Under the pieces are notes generated by a model. It saw only the letters and a list, made by a program, of their open reading frames with translations. It did no database searches and was not told the origin of the DNA. A stretch of 23,033 nucleotides of DNA from OMSK01 sp902492995. Its GTDB lineage: Bacteria > Bacillota_I > Bacilli_A > RF39 > UBA660. The stretch covers positions 1 through 23,033 of the forward strand of contig CABUNR010000021.1 of NCBI GenBank assembly GCA_902492995.1, read 5' to 3'. Shown here in pieces: positions 6,958-14,775 of this stretch. Numbering within the stretch: position 1 is the stretch's first letter; each line of letters begins with the position of its first letter. Both the position numbers and the translations under genes were made by a program.

Positions 6958-7116
6958 ACTAGAGATAGTTGTTAAGAAAAACCTACAAATATAACGATTG
7001 GGAACGTAATTGTTAAGTGGTGTTGAATACTTATTTATAAGGATCCTAAAACTTAACATGTTGTGCCCACCTGGGAAGACCGGTTTTATCGTTATGCTAT
7101 CTCTAGTTTTTTTTTT
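6958..7116 (+). ncRNA. ssrS: Structured small RNA, probably 6S RNA
   Basis: The transcript is delimited by a promoter at 6923-6951 and a terminal T10 run. Its two ends pair perfectly over 11 bp (ACTAGAGATAG 6958-6968 with CTATCTCTAGT 7097-7107), so closing stem and terminator are the same helix. Inside, GTTAAG (7012-7017) pairs with CTTAAC (7052-7057) around a small CTTA/TAAG hairpin. On the 3' side a bulged hairpin ACC(T)GG-GAAGA-CCGGT occupies 7069-7084. A long closing stem, a large central bubble with a 3'-side hairpin and a terminal arm, at ~160 nt, fit 6S RNA, the RNA polymerase-binding regulator. The sequence is also G+C-richer than its surroundings. It contains no credible ORF. The identity is inferred from architecture, without a covariance-model search; a lineage-specific sRNA is the alternative. 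Confidence 0.5.
7097..7116 (+). terminator. Small-RNA terminator (3' arm of closing stem plus T10)
   Basis: CTATCTCTAG followed by ten T. The 5' arm of the helix is the 5' end of the transcript rather than a local hairpin, so release may depend on folding of the whole RNA. Confidence 0.6.
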
Positions 7117-7123
7117 GTTTTTA

Positions 7124-7132
7124 TGATATAAT
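7124..7132 (+). promoter_or_regulatory. Extended -10 promoter of ftsK
   Basis: TG-A-TATAAT at 7124-7132, 24 bp before the ftsK ATG; no good -35. The 15-nt stretch around it (7125-7139) is identical to the small-RNA promoter at 6944-6958. Confidence 0.55.
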
Positions 7133-7156
7133 TTAATTATTGTAGGAGGCATTAAA

Positions 7157-9364
7157 ATGGCAAAGAAAAAGAAAAGAAAAGAGACTAAGAAAAAATCAAC
7201 AGGATATTCAGTAGAACTTATAGGTTTCTTACTTATAATGATTTCCATAATAGGATGGATTCCAAAAAGTGGAGTAGTTGGACACTTTATTAGAAGTTTT
7301 GCAATTTTTCTAGCAGGACCATTTGACTTTATTTTTCTATTATCATTAATAATTATAGGAATATATATGATAATAAAAAGAGAAAAACCAGACTTTTTTA
7401 ATTCAAGATTAATTGGTTTTTACATTTTTTTAATAGGATTATTTGTATGTTCACATATGGAATATTTAAAAGATAAAGATTTGAATGGTATAAAAATAAT
7501 CACAGAAACAATAAGCAACTTCTTTAAAGCAATATCAGATATGCAAACAAAAGCAAATCTAGGAGGGGGAATAATTGGAGCCGTATTCTCATGCTTATTT
7601 GTATCATTATTAGATATAAATGGAACTAGAGTAGCATTTATTACCTTAATGGTATGTGGTTTTGTTATGACAACTGGTTTTTCAATATATGATATAATGA
7701 AAAATTTTAAAGATAAAGTAGTAGAAAAGAAAGAAATAAGAAAAGATAAGAAAAATAAAGAACATATTAAAGAAGAAGAAAAGGCATATGATAATGATAA
7801 TAAAGTAGTTGTATCTTCAATCGATCAATTAATAAAAGTTGAAGAAGAACCAAAAGAAGAGATAAAAGAAACAAAGGAAATAAAAGAGGAAAAAGAAGTG
7901 CCTAGTAGTAAAGGATATAGATTACCTCCAATAAGTTTACTTGCAAAACCGGTAAAAAGTAAAAGTATGGATTCAAAAGAAACAATTAATCATAATGTTG
8001 AAGTATTACAACAAGTATTAAAGGATTTTGGTGTAGAAGGTCATGTAGTGGCAATAAACCCTGGACCTACGGTAACACAATATGAAGTAGAAATAAAATC
8101 GGGAACAAAAGTTAGTAAAGTTGCAAGTTTAAATAAAGAAATAGCACTTGCTCTTGCTGCTAAAGATGTTCGTATAGAAGCACCAATACCAGGAAAATCA
8201 ACTATAGGAGTAGAAATCCCAAATAAAGTAAAATTATCAGTTACTGTAAGAGAAATCCTAGAAAAAGTACCTTCTAGTTTAAGTGATTCAAAATTACTTG
8301 TAACACTAGGAAAAAATATTATGGGTAAACCTGTATATTGTGAAATAAATAAAACACCACACCTTTTAGTTGCAGGGTCAACTGGAAGTGGTAAATCAGT
8401 ATGTATAAACAGTATAATAGTGTCAATTTTAATGCGTACAAAACCAGATGAAGTAAAATTGGTTCTTGTAGATCCTAAAAAAGTAGAACTTTCTATGTAT
8501 AATGGTGTACCACATTTATTAGCCCCAGTAGTAACAGATGCAAGAAAGGCTAATATTGCTCTAAAAAAAATAGTAGTTGAAATGGAAAGAAGATATGACC
8601 TATTCAGTGATAGTGGAACTAAAAATATCGCTGGTTATAATGCTTATATAGATAAGGAAAATGAAAAAAGAAGTGAAGATGATAAATTAAATCATTTGCC
8701 ATTCATAGTTGTTATAATAGATGAACTTGCTGACTTAATGTTAGTAGCCGCAAAAGAAGTAGAAGATTCTATTATGCGTATTACGCAAATGGCAAGAGCT
8801 GCTGGAATACATTTAATAGTTGCAACGCAAAGACCATCAGCAGATGTAATAACAGGTGTTATTAAGGCAAATATTCCATCACGTATAGCATTTGCAGTAG
8901 CATCTAATATTGATTCAAGAACAATACTTGATTCATCAGGAGCTGAAAAATTACTTGGAAAAGGTGATATGTTATTCCTTCCACAAGGAGAAAATACACC
9001 AATAAGAATTCAAGGAACATTCTTAAGTGATGAAGAAATAAAAAGCGTAGCAGATTACACAATTAAACAACAAATTGCAAGGTATGATGAAACACTTACA
9101 ATGGATGATGAAGAGATGAATGCAAAATCAAATTTTGATTCATCTGATAGTAGAGATGCAACAGAAGAACCATTATATAATGAAATTGTTGAATTTGTTG
9201 TAACACAAGGAAAAGCAAGTGCATCATTATTACAAAGAAGATTTAGACTTGGATATAATAGAGCAGCAAGATGTATAGATTTATTAGAAGAAAGAGGTAT
9301 AATTGGACCATCAAATGGTTCTAAACCAAGAGAAGTACTAGTAAAATTAGAAAAAGAAGAATAA
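7157..9364 (+). CDS. ftsK: FtsK/SpoIIIE DNA translocase
   Basis: 735-aa septal DNA pump that moves chromosomal DNA through the closing division or sporulation septum. An N-terminal membrane region with about four hydrophobic segments (roughly 20-185) is followed by a short charged linker (about 185-255), then the RecA-like motor. Walker A is AGSTGSGKS (about 405-413) and Walker B VVIIDELADL (about 517-526), with the MARAAGIHLIVATQRPS block after it. The C-terminal gamma winged helix (about 675-735, LLQRRFRLGYNRAARCIDLLEERG) reads oriented DNA signals. The start is ATG 7157 behind TAGGAGG. Length is close to SpoIIIE (787 aa). With spore genes in the window it may serve both division and forespore filling. 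It is monocistronic: own promoter, terminator at 9378-9413. Confidence 0.97.
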   Translation: MAKKKKRKETKKKSTGYSVELIGFLLIMISIIGWIPKSGVVGHFIRSFAIFLAGPFDFIFLLSLIIIGIYMIIKREKPDFFNSRLIGFYIFLIGLFVCSHMEYLKDKDLNGIKIITETISNFFKAISDMQTKANLGGGIIGAVFSCLFVSLLDINGTRVAFITLMVCGFVMTTGFSIYDIMKNFKDKVVEKKEIRKDKKNKEHIKEEEKAYDNDNKVVVSSIDQLIKVEEEPKEEIKETKEIKEEKEVPSSKGYRLPPISLLAKPVKSKSMDSKETINHNVEVLQQVLKDFGVEGHVVAINPGPTVTQYEVEIKSGTKVSKVASLNKEIALALAAKDVRIEAPIPGKSTIGVEIPNKVKLSVTVREILEKVPSSLSDSKLLVTLGKNIMGKPVYCEINKTPHLLVAGSTGSGKSVCINSIIVSILMRTKPDEVKLVLVDPKKVELSMYNGVPHLLAPVVTDARKANIALKKIVVEMERRYDLFSDSGTKNIAGYNAYIDKENEKRSEDDKLNHLPFIVVIIDELADLMLVAAKEVEDSIMRITQMARAAGIHLIVATQRPSADVITGVIKANIPSRIAFAVASNIDSRTILDSSGAEKLLGKGDMLFLPQGENTPIRIQGTFLSDEEIKSVADYTIKQQIARYDETLTMDDEEMNAKSNFDSSDSRDATEEPLYNEIVEFVVTQGKASASLLQRRFRLGYNRAARCIDLLEERGIIGPSNGSKPREVLVKLEKEE

Positions 9365-9377
9365 AAATGTATAAATT

Positions 9378-9413
9378 AAAAAAATAGATAATAATCAATT
9401 TATCTATTTTTTT
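9378..9413 (+). terminator. ftsK terminator
   Basis: AAAAAAATAGATAA pairs with TTATCTATTTTTTT across an eight-base loop (stem arms 9378-9391 and 9400-9413), directly after ftsK. The stem is AT-rich. Confidence 0.65.
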
Positions 9414-9454
9414 ATGTAAACTTTATTGATTTAATAGAAAAAAAATATAATAAA

Positions 9455-9463
9455 TGTTATAAT
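9455..9463 (+). promoter_or_regulatory. Extended -10 promoter of prfB
   Basis: TG-T-TATAAT at 9455-9463, 18 bp before the prfB ATG; the -35 region is weak. Predicted leader of about 12 nt holding only the AGGTGA ribosome site. Confidence 0.5.
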
Positions 9464-9481
9464 TAATAAGGTAGGTGACTT

Positions 9482-10580
9482 ATGGAAATATATGAACTAG
9501 TAAATAAATATAAATATTTAGATAAAAAAGCATTAGAATTATGGAGGTCACTTTGACCCTGATAGTAAAAAAAGACGATTAGAAGAATTAGAAAAATTAG
9601 AAAAAAGCCCAACTTTTTGGAACGATAGAAAAAATAGCAATGATGTTATTAATGAAATAAATTCTATAAAAAACACCTTGAATAGTATAACTAAAATAAA
9701 AGAAAAAATAAAAAATAATATAGAAATTATTAATTTAATAAAAGAAGAAAATGATATAGAATTAAAAGAATTAGTTGAAATAGAAATAAATGAAATAGAA
9801 AAAAAATTAGAAGAATTAGAAATAATAATATTATTAAATGGCCCATATGACAAATTAGATGCAATTTTAGAAATACATCCTGGAGCTGGTGGAACAGAAT
9901 CACAAGATTGGGCTTTAATGCTTTATAGAATGTATACAAGATACTTTGATAAAAAAGGTTATAAATATGAGGTAATTGATTATCAAAATGGTGAAGAAGC
10001 TGGTATTAAAAGTGTTACAGTACTAGTACATGGTGAAAATCTATATGGCTATTTAAAAGGTGAAAAAGGAGTTCACAGATTAGTAAGAATATCACCATTT
10101 GATTCAAATAAAAGAAGACATACATCATTTGCATCTGTTGATATATCTCCATTATTTAAAAATAATGAAGTGAATATAGAAATAAATGAAAATGATTTAA
10201 GAATAGACGTGTATAGAAGTAGCGGGTGTGGAGGACAAGGAGTTAATACAACAGATAGTGCAGTAAGAATCACACATATTCCTTCTAAAATAGTTGTTAC
10301 ATGTCAAAATGAAAGAAGTCAAATAAAAAATAAAGAAACAGCTTTAGAAGTATTAAAAAATAAATTATATAATTTAGAATTAGAACGTCAACAAAAAGAA
10401 TTAAAAGCTATAAAAGGAGATCTATCAGATATAAATTTTGGATCACAAATAAGAAGCTATGTTATGAATCCATATACCTTAGTAAAAGATAATCGTAGTA
10501 ATGTAGAAATAACAGATGTAAAAAGTGTGTTGGATGGTAATATAGATGAATTTATAAAAGGTAATTTAATTAGGAGGTAG
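9482..10580 (+). CDS. prfB: Peptide chain release factor 2, with programmed +1 frameshift
   Basis: RF2 releases the finished peptide at UGA and UAA codons. The gene is split over two frames: codons 1-24 from ATG 9482 reach CTT-TGA (9551-9556), and translation resumes in the +1 frame at GAC 9555, giving about 365 aa, the normal length. The recoding signal is complete: an internal SD-like GGAGG (9543-9547) three bases before CTT TGA C. When RF2 is scarce the ribosome slips past its own UGA, so the factor regulates itself. The anticodon-mimic SPF (about 204-206) lies in RISPFDSNKRR, and GGQ (250-252) in SGCGGQGVN. YitT follows after 3 bp, with its ribosome site formed by the last prfB codons. 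In Bacillus prfB is also close to ftsE-ftsX. Confidence 0.97.
9543..9557 (+). promoter_or_regulatory. prfB +1 frameshift site
   Basis: GGAGG-TCA-CTT-TGA-C: an SD-like stimulator three bases before the slippery CTT, then the in-frame UGA followed by C, as in the classic RF2 autoregulatory site. Confidence 0.95.
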
Positions 10581-10583
10581 TAT

Positions 10584-11462
10584 ATGTTGTTCAAAAAAAA
10601 AGAAGAAGTAAAAGATATTATAAAAGAAATATATAAAAAAGATATATTAGTTAGATATGCACAATTTATATTTGGTGTATTTATAGTAGCATTTGCATTT
10701 AATTTATTTATATTACCAAGTGATATAGTATATGGCGTAAGTGGTATAGGTGTTATTTTAAAAAAAATGTGTGGAATAAATCCATCTACAACAATATTTA
10801 TAGGAGAAATAGCCCTTCTTTTACTAAGCTTTATAGTACTTGGAAAAGAAAAAACTAAAAATTCAATAATAGGTTCAATTTTGTATCCAGTGTTTGTTGA
10901 ACTTACAACTTATTTAACTAATAATATAAATATAGGAGATGTAGAACCTATTATGTTGGCACTATTTGGAGCTGTAATATCTGGGTTTGGGTTTGGACTT
11001 ATATTTAAGTCAGGATATACAACAGGAGGTACAGATATATTAAATCAAATAGTATCAAAATATGGAAAAATGTCTTTAGGAAATTCAATGCTGTTAACAG
11101 ATGGATTAATAATATTATGTGGTATATTTACATTTGGAATTTCAAAAATAATGTATTCAATTATAAATTTATATATAATTAGTATGATGACAGATAAAGT
11201 AATGATTGGTGTATCTCAATCAAAATCATTCTTTATAATAACATCACATGAATCAGAAATAAAAAAATTTATACTAAATGAATTAGGTCATGGTGTAACA
11301 GTATTAGAAGGAAATGGTGCATTTACAGGAAACAGACAAAAAGTATTAATGTGTGTAATTCCAACAAGAGAATATTTTGTTGCTAAAGAAGGAATCCATG
11401 AAATAGATCCTAATGCATTCTTTGTAGTAGCAGATGCTTATGAAGTATATGGAAATAAATAG
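10584..11462 (+). CDS. YitT family membrane protein (DUF161/DUF2179)
   Basis: 292-aa protein of the YitT/YpjC/YvjA family, abundant in Bacillota and without a settled function. A charged N-terminus is followed by five or so membrane segments (about 20-45, 55-75, 80-100, 112-140, 155-205). Family blocks GVSGIGVILKK and FKSGYTTGGTDILNQIVSK are visible. A C-terminal cytosolic DUF2179 domain (about 205-290) carries TSHESEIKKFILNELGHGVT and DPNAFFVVADAYEV. The start at ATG 10584 uses AGGAGG embedded in the last codons of prfB. ftsE follows after 12 bp, placing this gene inside a prfB-ftsE-ftsX operon. Confidence 0.92.
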   Translation: MLFKKKEEVKDIIKEIYKKDILVRYAQFIFGVFIVAFAFNLFILPSDIVYGVSGIGVILKKMCGINPSTTIFIGEIALLLLSFIVLGKEKTKNSIIGSILYPVFVELTTYLTNNINIGDVEPIMLALFGAVISGFGFGLIFKSGYTTGGTDILNQIVSKYGKMSLGNSMLLTDGLIILCGIFTFGISKIMYSIINLYIISMMTDKVMIGVSQSKSFFIITSHESEIKKFILNELGHGVTVLEGNGAFTGNRQKVLMCVIPTREYFVAKEGIHEIDPNAFFVVADAYEVYGNK

Positions 11463-11474
11463 GAAGGTGATAAT

Positions 11475-12182
11475 GTGGACTTGATTGTATTAAGAAATGT
11501 TAGAAAACAATATAAAACTGGTGTAGTAGCAATACACGATTTAAGTTTGAATATAAAAAAAGGTGATTTTGTTTTTGTAATAGGTTCAACCGGATGTGGT
11601 AAATCAACACTTATTAAAATGCTATATAGAGAGGAAAAACCAACAAGTGGTAAAATAATTGTAGGTGGACTTGATGTAGCTAAATTAAGAAATAGTAAAG
11701 TATATAAATTAAGAAGAAAAATAGGAGTCGTTTTTCAAGATTTTAAATTATTAAATAAATCAACTGTATATGAAAATGTTGCCTTTGCTTTAGAAGTATT
11801 AGGTCAACCAAAAGATGAAATACATGACAAAGTATTAAAAGCACTGGAATTAGTTGGATTAAAACACAAAGCAAAAAATTATCCCAACCAGTTATCAGGA
11901 GGAGAGCAACAAAGAGTTGCAATAGCACGTGCAATAGTAAATGGCCCAAAATTATTAATATGTGATGAACCAACTGGAAATCTTGATGAAAATACAAGTA
12001 TGGAAATTATGCAAGTATTAGAAGAAATTAATAAATTAGGTACAACAATTATTATGGTTACACATGATACGGTAATAGTTGATAAATTAAAGAAAAGAAC
12101 CATTTTATTAGATAGTGGAAGAATATTAAAAGATTTTATGAAAGGAACATATAGTAATGAAAGCATTAAGAATACTAAGTAG
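11475..12182 (+). CDS. ftsE: Cell division ATP-binding protein FtsE
   Basis: 235-aa cytosolic ABC ATPase. With FtsX it forms a complex that passes ATP-driven conformational signals across the membrane to peptidoglycan hydrolases. Walker A is GSTGCGKST (37-45), the ABC signature LSGGEQQRVAIAR (about 141-153), and Walker B LLICDEPTGNLD. The last ~15 residues are a short lineage-specific tail. The start is GTG 11475 behind AGGAAGGTGA; an ATG two bases upstream (11473) is out of frame and reads only ATG TGG ACT TGA. The 3' end overlaps ftsX by 26 bp, implying coupled translation. Length is normal. Confidence 0.95.
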   Translation: MDLIVLRNVRKQYKTGVVAIHDLSLNIKKGDFVFVIGSTGCGKSTLIKMLYREEKPTSGKIIVGGLDVAKLRNSKVYKLRRKIGVVFQDFKLLNKSTVYENVAFALEVLGQPKDEIHDKVLKALELVGLKHKAKNYPNQLSGGEQQRVAIARAIVNGPKLLICDEPTGNLDENTSMEIMQVLEEINKLGTTIIMVTHDTVIVDKLKKRTILLDSGRILKDFMKGTYSNESIKNTK

Positions 12183-13056
12183 AAATATAAGAGATTCATT
12201 TAAAAGCGTATTTAGAAATTTTTCACTTTCACTAGCTAGTATATCTTGTATAACAATAACTTTAATAGTAGTAGCAATATCTATAGTATTAACACTTAAT
12301 GTTAATAGATTTACTGAATTAGTAGAAAAAGACGTTACAATGGTTGCTTTCTTAAATTTAGATACAACAGATAATGAAAAAGAAGAAATATTAAAAGAAA
12401 TAAAAGAACTAAATAATGTAGAAAGTGTTAAATTTAAATCAAGAACTCAAATTGCTGATGATATGATGGCATCAAGTGAAGAATTTAAAAATATTATGTC
12501 TAGTTGGTCTGAAGGCGAAAGCCCAATACAAGATACATTTCAAATCAAAGTAAAGGATATTAATGAAATAGGAAATACAGCAAAAAAGATAGAAAACATT
12601 GAAAAAATAGAACTAGTTAAATATGGTGAAGGAATGGTAGAACAATTGGTTCAAACATTTGAAGTTGTTAGAAAGATAAGTTTAGGAGCAGTAGTTGCCT
12701 TAATAATAGTTACAGCTTTCTTAATTATAAATACAATAAAAATTACTATTTTTTCAAGAAAAAGAGAAATAGAAATAATGAGACTTGTTGGAGCATCAAA
12801 TATAAATATAAAAATACCTTTTATAATAGAAGGATTAATATTAGGAGTATTAGGTTCAATTATTCCAATAATAACTACATGTTATGGATATACAGCTTTA
12901 TATGACAAGTTTGGCGGAAAATTATTTTCAGATTTTATAAAATTAATAAAACCAACTCCATTCATATATTATATATCAATAATCTTATTAATAATCGGTA
13001 TGGTTGTTGGTATGTTTGGAAGTTTAAGAGCTGTAAGAAAATATTTAAAAATATGA
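12157..13056 (+). CDS. ftsX: Cell division protein FtsX
   Basis: 299-aa FtsX permease-like membrane protein, partner of FtsE. It has one membrane segment near 24-46, a large external loop (about 50-165), then three C-terminal segments (about 172-194, 222-244, 270-292). In Bacillus the external loop recruits or activates the endopeptidase CwlO; no hydrolase gene is seen nearby here. The start is ATG 12157 within the end of ftsE, with AAAGGA upstream. SRKREIEIMRLVGAS between segments 2 and 3 is the conserved cytosolic coupling region for FtsE. yabG begins 47 bp downstream with no clear terminator between, so read-through is possible. Confidence 0.95.
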   Translation: MKALRILSRNIRDSFKSVFRNFSLSLASISCITITLIVVAISIVLTLNVNRFTELVEKDVTMVAFLNLDTTDNEKEEILKEIKELNNVESVKFKSRTQIADDMMASSEEFKNIMSSWSEGESPIQDTFQIKVKDINEIGNTAKKIENIEKIELVKYGEGMVEQLVQTFEVVRKISLGAVVALIIVTAFLIINTIKITIFSRKREIEIMRLVGASNINIKIPFIIEGLILGVLGSIIPIITTCYGYTALYDKFGGKLFSDFIKLIKPTPFIYYISIILLIIGMVVGMFGSLRAVRKYLKI

Positions 13057-13103
13057 TTAATTCATATTTTTTTTTATATTTCATAAAATTTAATGGTGAT
13101 AAT

Positions 13104-13877
13104 ATGGAATTTAAAGTAGGAGATATTGTAACACGTAATTCATATAATAATGATACATTATTTAAAATATCAAAAATAGAAGATGATATATGTTATTTAA
13201 TTGGTATAAATGTAAGACTATGTGCTGATAGCTTAAAAGATGATTTAAAATTATCTGATACTGAAGATAGAGAAGAAGAATTTTTAGAAAAAATAAAACC
13301 TAAAAAATTAGAAAGAAATGATTACTTTTATCTTCCAGGCAAAATACTTCATATTGATGGAGATAAAGAATATTTAAATAGATGTCTTGATTATTACAAT
13401 GATTTTAATATAATGGCTGCTGGAGTTTTATTAAAAGAAAGTAATATTCCTGATAAAATATATGAATTACTTAATGAATATAATCCAGATATAGTTGTCA
13501 TAACAGGACATGACGCCTATCTAAAAAAAAGAAATGATTCTTCTAATATTAATTTATATAAAAATAGTTTATATTTTAAAAAAGCTATAGAAGAAGCAAG
13601 AAGATTTGAAAAAAGTCATGAAAAGTTAGTTATTATAGCAGGTGGATGTCAATCAGATTATGAAGAACTTATAAAAGCCGGAGCTAATTTCGCATCGAGT
13701 CCAAAACGCGTAAATATACATGCCCTAGATCCTGCTATAGTAGCAACTAAAATGAGTTTATCTGATATTGCAAAAGATATAGATATAAAAGATATTTTGG
13801 AAAATACAAAATATGGTGCATATGGAATAGGTGGTATTATTACAAAAGGTACAATGCATGTAGGTTATCCTAGATAG
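13104..13877 (+). CDS. yabG: YabG, sporulation-specific spore-coat protease
   Basis: 257-aa cysteine protease (family U57) made in the mother cell. In Bacillus it trims coat proteins and prepares them for transglutaminase cross-linking; in Clostridioides it processes germination proteins. An N-terminal SH3-like part (MEFKVGDIVTRNSY) is followed by the protease domain. VITGHD holds H136 and AGGCQSDYE holds C182. The 46-residue spacing equals that between the His172 and Cys218 reported for B. subtilis YabG, as I recall them. NFASSPKRVNIHALDPAIVA is also conserved. I chose ATG 13104, with GGTGAT three bases upstream, over an in-frame ATG at 13053 that would overlap ftsX and add an unrelated hydrophobic leader. 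The veg ribosome site overlaps its stop codon. Confidence 0.92.
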   Translation: MEFKVGDIVTRNSYNNDTLFKISKIEDDICYLIGINVRLCADSLKDDLKLSDTEDREEEFLEKIKPKKLERNDYFYLPGKILHIDGDKEYLNRCLDYYNDFNIMAAGVLLKESNIPDKIYELLNEYNPDIVVITGHDAYLKKRNDSSNINLYKNSLYFKKAIEEARRFEKSHEKLVIIAGGCQSDYEELIKAGANFASSPKRVNIHALDPAIVATKMSLSDIAKDIDIKDILENTKYGAYGIGGIITKGTMHVGYPR

Positions 13878-13888
13878 GAGGAATTTAT

Positions 13889-14101
13889 ATTACAATAGAT
13901 AAAATTAAAAATGATTTAAATAACCATATTGGTACAACAGTTAAAATAAAGTACAATTTAGGTAGGAATAAATTTGAAGAATATGATGTAACTATAAAAA
14001 AATTATATAAACATGTATTTATAGTGAAACTAAATAATAATGAGTTAAAATCATTTTCATATTCAGATATTATTACAAAAACTATTAAAATTAACTATTA
14101 A
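13889..14101 (+). CDS. veg: Veg protein, apparent ATT start codon
   Basis: 70-aa homologue of Bacillus Veg, a small, highly expressed protein that stimulates biofilm matrix genes and lies just after yabG there too. KIKNDLNNHIGTTVKIKYN matches the N-terminal Veg block, and FSYSDIITKTIKI matches the C-terminal SYADILTETVEL block. Reading upstream in frame, no ATG, GTG or TTG is found. The codon correctly spaced from GGAGGA (13878-13883) is ATT at 13889 (ATT ACA ATA GAT AAA), so initiation appears to use AUU, or less likely AUA at 13895. The protein is shorter than Bacillus Veg (86 aa) mainly at the C-terminus. It is translated directly after yabG; a promoter for spoVG follows its stop. Confidence 0.85.
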   Translation: MTIDKIKNDLNNHIGTTVKIKYNLGRNKFEEYDVTIKKLYKHVFIVKLNNNELKSFSYSDIITKTIKINY

Positions 14102-14104
14102 TTC

Positions 14105-14133
14105 TTGATTTTCTTTTCAATATAGGTTACAAT
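14105..14133 (+). promoter_or_regulatory. SigA-type promoter of spoVG
   Basis: TTGATT (14105-14110), 17-bp spacer, TACAAT (14128-14133), 34 bp upstream of the spoVG ATG. In Bacillus spoVG is a SigH gene; this element looks vegetative. Confidence 0.65.
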
Positions 14134-14167
14134 TAAATTGTAGAAAATACTGGAAGGAGAATTTATT

Positions 14168-14431
14168 ATGAAAATAACATCAGTAAACGTTCGTATTACA
14201 GACAAAGAAGATTCAAGAATGAAGGGAATAGCATCAGTATTAATTAATGACTGTTTTGCAATTCATGATATTAGAATTATAGAAGGTGAAAAAGGACTTT
14301 TCATAGCAATGCCAAGTCGTAAAACACAAAGTGGTGAATATAGAGATATAGCTCATCCAATTACACCTGAATGCAGAAAAATGTTTGAAGATGCTGTATT
14401 AGAAAAATATAATGAAGAATTAAACGCATAA
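14168..14431 (+). CDS. spoVG: SpoVG, RNA-binding regulator of sporulation and septation
   Basis: 87-aa protein, close to the usual length (84-97). SpoVG binds RNA and DNA and modulates asymmetric septation, virulence and envelope genes in several Bacillota. The sequence is conserved from the start: MKITSVNVRI, MKGIASVLINDCFAIHDIRI, GLFIAMPSRKT, and YRDIAHPITPECR. The last of these is the DNA/RNA-binding alpha helix region. It starts at ATG 14168 behind a strong GGAAGGAGA site. Its stop codon is the loop of the terminator that ends the transcript. It lies between veg and yabP, grouped in one strip with neighbours from the Bacillus yabG-divIC region. Confidence 0.97.
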   Translation: MKITSVNVRITDKEDSRMKGIASVLINDCFAIHDIRIIEGEKGLFIAMPSRKTQSGEYRDIAHPITPECRKMFEDAVLEKYNEELNA

Positions 14432-14443
14432 TGCGTTTTTTTT
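14423..14443 (+). terminator. spoVG terminator overlapping its stop codon
   Basis: AACGCA-TAA-TGCGTT followed by T6; the loop is the TAA stop of spoVG (14429-14431). Confidence 0.85.
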
Positions 14444-14449
14444 GTTCTA

Positions 14450-14478
14450 ATAAAATTTAAGATGCATATATTTTTTTA
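14450..14478 (+). promoter_or_regulatory. Possible SigE-type promoter before yabP
   Basis: After the spoVG terminator, the motif AATAAAA followed about 13 bp later by GCATATATT loosely resembles SigE elements (ATA at -35, CATAnnnT at -10). yabP and yabQ are SigE genes in Bacillus. No vegetative promoter is seen in this 56-bp gap. Weak evidence. Confidence 0.3.
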
Positions 14479-14487
14479 GGTGATAAT

Positions 14488-14775
14488 ATGGACAAGGATA
14501 TAATAAATGTAGGAACTCATAGTATATCTATAACAGAAAGAAAAAATATAGTAGTAACAGGAGTAAAAAAAATTGATAGTTTTGATGATGAAGAGTTTTT
14601 ACTCGAAACAAATATGGGATATATTATAATAAAGGGTAGTGAACTTGAAATAATAAAATTAGACACATATCAAGGAAATGTATCTATTAAAGGAAGAATA
14701 AACAGTTTAACATATATGGAAAATGCTAATAAAAAAGAAAAAGAAGATTCAATAATAAGTAAATTATTTAAATGA
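14488..14775 (+). CDS. yabP: YabP, sporulation protein
   Basis: 95-aa YabP/YqfC-family protein. YabP is required for sporulation in Bacillus (mother-cell, SigE regulon) and its biochemical role is unclear. Family features are the N-terminal HSISITERKNIVVTGVKKIDSFDDEEFLLET followed by G-Y-I-I-I-K-G-S-E-L, an OmpH/beta-roll-like pattern with the invariant GxxL, and GRINSLTYMEN. It lacks a membrane segment. ATG 14488 has GGTGAT three bases upstream. The stop overlaps the yabQ start (ATGA at 14772-14775), so the two are coupled, as in Bacillus yabP-yabQ. Confidence 0.9.
   Translation: MDKDIINVGTHSISITERKNIVVTGVKKIDSFDDEEFLLETNMGYIIIKGSELEIIKLDTYQGNVSIKGRINSLTYMENANKKEKEDSIISKLFK

Noticed and set aside
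6958..7157. Riboswitch or attenuator controlling ftsK
   Set aside because: The terminator helix is formed with the transcript's own 5' end and ftsK has a separate -10 box after it, so an independent RNA is more likely than a leader.
6952..7248. Minus-strand ORF of 98 codons over the small RNA and ftsK start
   Set aside because: It spans a structured RNA, a promoter and the 5' end of a clear gene, has no ribosome site, and the predicted protein has no recognisable features.
13053..13103. Longer YabG N-terminus starting at ATG 13053
   Set aside because: It would overlap the ftsX stop, lacks a ribosome site and adds a hydrophobic leader not found in YabG; ATG 13104 has GGTGAT properly spaced.
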